Below are positions 60,601-64,000 of a DNA stretch of 64,000 nt, piece after piece. Source of the DNA: Anopheles merus (taxonomy: Eukaryota > Arthropoda > Insecta > Diptera > Culicidae); contig NC_054083.1 of assembly GCF_017562075.2 (NCBI RefSeq), positions 6,399,768-6,463,767 of the forward strand, read 5' to 3'. The position numbers were made by a program, and so were the translations under genes. The notes under the pieces are model-generated. The model saw nothing but the letters and a program-made list of their open reading frames with translations. It had not been told where the DNA came from and did not search any database. The first letter of the stretch is position 1. Every line of letters begins with the position of its first letter.

Positions 60601-63523
60601 TTAAGTGTATCTGCTGCACTGTTTTTTACAAGTTTTTTTTTCATTATTCTCTCTTCCTTAAGAACTATCCGATCAAATTGAACAATTGCGGACGGAAAAT
60701 GATGCACTCAAACAACAATACAACGAACTGGAAGCAGCCAAAGCGTTGCAAGCGGAAGAGTTCCAGCGAACACACCAGGAGGAACTGCTTCGGTTCGATT
60801 CACTGCAGACGGAAATGAACGATAAGCTGGCCACTATCGCCTCGGAAAAGGATACCATAGCGGGCGAAAAAGAACAAACCTGGGAGCAGCTGCTAATGCT
60901 TCAAACGGAATCCTCCCAAAAGCAGGCTGATTTTGAATCGCTGGAAAAGGATTTGAAATCAGTTCTCGAGCAAAAGGATCACGAATTGGAAGAATTTAAT
61001 GCAAAGTATCGGGAGCTGGAAGAAAAATATCAGGTATTACTATTGTGGCTAGTTGTAAAAACAATCATTTGCTTGCTGCTGCTCATCCCCATCACACAAC
61101 ACACATGCCGCACCAAACAGAGGATAGCGGGACTTTGTCTCATTTGTCTGTGCTATAACCGATGCTCGTCTGGTGTTAGTGGTTGTTGCTATTAATATTA
61201 TTATTATTTCCATTGATAACCATTTTGCTATGTTTGCATCTTCATTGTTGGTATGATTTTGTGCCACACTAAAGCAGATCTGCTTGAACGTAACGTTGTT
61301 TGGTTGGTTGTTCGTTCGTCGCTTGTACGCACATGAGTAAGCATACAAACTAAATCATCACATACGCTATACGTGTTAACATTTTGTCTCCGTGTTTTTT
61401 CTGTTGTTGTTGTGTAAGTAAGTAAATGAAACACAACACAAAGAATTAATGATTTTTCTTTTTTGTTTCTTACGCCTTCTGCACATTATGGCTGTGTCGG
61501 CCCGCCCCGCCGGATAATGTAAATTTTGTTCTACTCTCCCTAGAGTCTAGATGCAAATATGGAACGGTTACTTTCCGAAAAGGAAACGATTGAATCTGAT
61601 CTGCAAGATTTACTTCACCAACAGGAGCAAACGGAACACAAACTGCAGGCTGCGCTGTTGAAGGTGGAAGCGCTAGAAACGGCGCTCATTGACTGCAAAA
61701 TTAGTGGAGAGACGGCACTGCGCACCCTGCTGGAGGCGTGCATTAAATCGTCGGAAAAGCTGACACTGCGCGCTATCGGTGAAAACGAAATGCCCGGAGC
61801 GGGCGGAACACCCACCTACTTTTTGATGATAGCGGAAGAGCTTCAAGAAGTGCTGACCAAGCTGAAGATGGTCCATGAGAACTATCTAAAGGACAATTCG
61901 ACGAACGTAGAATCGCTGGCGCGGAAAGTCATTATCGGAGCGCATCTGCTTGCTTCTGCTCACGTACAGGGCATGACTGTATGCAATCGCTCAGCAAACA
62001 TTGAAAGCGGTGAACGTAAGTATTCACGTTAGGGTTAGGCAAATGTGTAAACTTTTTTAAACTCGCGTACTTGGTGTTGTATTCTAATATCGGAATGCAA
62101 TAGGTTGAATGGTCAATCCAACTGATAGCAGCTAGCTCAAATTAGTTAAGCTTGCTCTATGCTTGCAACTGTTGAGCAATGTATCTGATTCCGTTTCAGT
62201 ATTTCGTAAACTATACATTTAGATGCGTGCATTGTAGCCAAAGTTCGAGCTAGTTATGTAAAAAATTGATAGAAATTCTCTGAAAAATTACATTTTTTAT
62301 AAACTTCTTAAACAATACTTTTTTTGCTGCATACATTTTATGTCAATTCTTCACTTTCGTTTTATTTCTTTATTCGTGAGTATTTATTTGTTCGATTAAA
62401 CGACACACAATCATTCCCAATGCTAGAACCACTTTTTATAGATTTTTTTTTCATTCCCGCAGGTATCGCAGAAGAGTTGAAGAAACTGGGTCAATCGATC
62501 ACGACCCTCTTCCAGTCACTGCAGAAAACAAGCGAATCAGGTACAGTAAGTGATCGTATAACTGACCTGAAGGCAAAACTGGAAGAGGTAACTACCATGA
62601 TCGTCGACCTGGGCAAGCAAACCGATGGTACTGAAAATCTGGGCGACATGGTGGAGTCCGAGCTGACCACCATGGACAAAGCGATCGAAGAAGCTGCATC
62701 ACGCATACAGGTTCGTTACACCTCTTTGCATGGTGGAAAGATAACCGTACTAAGGCTCCAGCGTTCCCAACTCTACAACTACCTACTCAAAATCATTCAC
62801 AGGAAATGCTGTCAAAATCCCGCGCTTCCGATTCGGGTATAAAGCTAGAGGTGAACGAGAAGATTCTTGATGCCTGCACGAGTCTCATGCAAGCGATCAG
62901 AGTGCTAGTGCAGAAATCTCGTTTGCTGCAAACGGAAATTGTTGCACTCGGCAAAGGAACCGCTTCGGCAAAGGAATTCTACAAACGAAACCACCAATGG
63001 ACAGAGGGACTCATTTCGGCAGCCAAGAGTGTAGCCCAAGGTGCCAACTTTCTGGTGTAAGTATAGTGTACCAACGTCTAGCTTAGCGACGGTTTTCATT
63101 CATCTCTTACCAAACCCCTTCTGTTGTTACAGCACGGCGGCAAATAAAACGGTGGTCGGCGGGGCAAAACATCAGCTAGATTTGGTGGTAGCCGCCCAGG
63201 AGATTGCGGCCTGCACGGCACAGCTTGTAGTGGCCAGCCGCGTGAAAGCTCCACGATCCAGCACCAACCTTACAGCGCTGGGCACCGCCTCCAAGAACGT
63301 CACGCAAGCGACCGGGATTGTTGTTGCCACGGCGAAGGATTGCAGCCAGCGGTTGGAAGATTCCCAGGATCTGGATCTTGGCACGCTGACGGTACATCAA
63401 GCCAAAACGAAAGAGATGGAGATACAGGTAAAGGTGCTTGAGCTAGAGCAGGCACTGCAAATGGAGCGAATGCGCCTGGCCTCATTCCGCAAGAAGAACT
63501 ACCAACAACCCGTGGAAGAGTAG
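57670..63523 (+). CDS. Hip1: Huntingtin-interacting protein 1 (HIP1/HIP1R/Sla2 family endocytic adaptor)
   Basis: Exons: 57670-57702, 57838-58259, 58341-58402, 58482-59219, 59287-59396, 59858-60371, 60663-61033, 61544-62015, 62463-62710, 62803-63056, 63133-63523. All join in frame at GT-AG sites, giving 1204 residues, a little longer than human HIP1. ANTH domain at about 12-265, with the PI(4,5)P2-binding pattern KAL...PIKVKH (about 17-30) and WKFCHLLHKILREGHP. A proline/acidic linker with VVVMPDSEP follows at ~282. Coiled coil spans about 335-790. The I/LWEQ (THATCH) actin-binding domain is at ~800-1204. Family role: links PI(4,5)P2, clathrin (via light chain) and F-actin at endocytic sites. 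The donor at 58260 (GTAGGT) is unusual; without it a TAG would end the frame at once. No AATAAA was found before the window end, so the 3' UTR probably continues. Confidence 0.92.
59580..59618 (+). CDS. Hip1: Possible 39-nt cassette exon of Hip1
   Basis: An in-frame 39-nt segment (MKIDQYKLACYKK) is flanked by TATTTTTATAAAG on its left and AAG|GTTAGT on its right. It lies in the intron between two phase-0 exons (59287-59396 and 59858-60371) at the start of the coiled coil. Inclusion would add 13 residues between LLRQ and HGEIS without breaking the frame. The acceptor is moderate. Transcript evidence is needed to accept it. Confidence 0.4.
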
Positions 63524-64000
63524 TAAATCTAGCATTTGGCCCCACTCCCATGTTGGGTACGTTCCTCCAATACACACGCTTTTTTAAAAGGGTAGTACGG
63601 GTCTCAGCGATCACTTTTTCGAAATTCACCAAACATATACAGAGGTTGAAAATGACGACTGTAGCTATGTTTCAATCCAATCCCAAAAAATCAAACGAAA
63701 TGCTTGGGTTTAATTTGCTCTCTAGATGGAGATGCATTTCTACCGATTGTGTCTTATTTTGGCAATCATTTCAAATCACTTCAGACTGTAATATACAACA
63801 AACTGGAGGTGAGAGCTGTTTGTGTTGAAAAATGTTACACTTATCATCCCACGTTATCAGCCACGTATATCACACGTTAGCCAATGAGAGGGAGGCATCA
63901 TCATGCAACATCGACATTATGTTAAGAGGGTTTCGTCGCTTCATTAACCGTTATTAATAGGATAGTGAATATATTAGTATAGCATATTTAACTTTGTTAG
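63524..64000 (+). other. Hip1 3' flank, probable 3' UTR
   Basis: Downstream of the TAG stop at 63521-63523 there is no other gene. No canonical AATAAA or ATTAAA was seen up to the end of the window. The frame at 63550-63828 has no domain and is probably untranslated. Confidence 0.4.

Overview
The window is insect nuclear DNA: A+T-rich, with GT-AG introns of 62-150 bp beside much longer ones, arthropod-type initiators, and many small transposons. Several copies of a tRNA-headed SINE (box-B motif on the minus strand, GAA-rich tail) look like the SINE200 family of the Anopheles gambiae complex, so an anopheline mosquito is the best guess; this is inference from recall, not a database match.

Layout. 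1-37.5 kb: no gene could be supported. It is A+T-rich DNA with scattered G+C-rich islands (about 7.2-7.9, 10.0-11.7, 12.8-13.9, 19.2-21.7, 24.2-25.5 and 29.1-30.8 kb), simple repeats, SINEs, a pogo-like MITE, a possible hAT remnant and a 5'-truncated LINE. 37.6-38.3 kb: a two-exon minus-strand gene for a small secreted four-cysteine protein, with a recognisable promoter and poly(A) signals. 38.4-46.6 kb: non-coding, with a cluster of inverted GGGGCAAAATGG motifs and a LINE tail. 46.7-50.0 kb: a two-exon minus-strand gene for a 1014-residue coiled-coil protein I do not recognise. 50.3-53.1 kb: a stack of transposons inserted into one another, resolvable by their terminal repeats and target duplications. 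54.4-63.5 kb: the plus-strand orthologue of huntingtin-interacting protein 1 (Hip1/HIP1R/Sla2), with two alternative first coding exons, ten further coding exons and a possible 39-nt cassette exon.

How things work together. Hip1 is an endocytic adaptor: an ANTH domain binds PI(4,5)P2, a central coiled coil dimerises and recruits clathrin light chain, and a C-terminal talin-like I/LWEQ (THATCH) domain binds F-actin. The coiled-coil gene and Hip1 are divergently transcribed, with the transposon stack filling most of the ~4.4 kb between their start codons. The secreted-protein gene has no evident link to either.

Limits: all calls come from reading the sequence. Gene models rest on reading-frame continuity across GT-AG junctions and on remembered family features. 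No alignment or transcript evidence was available.
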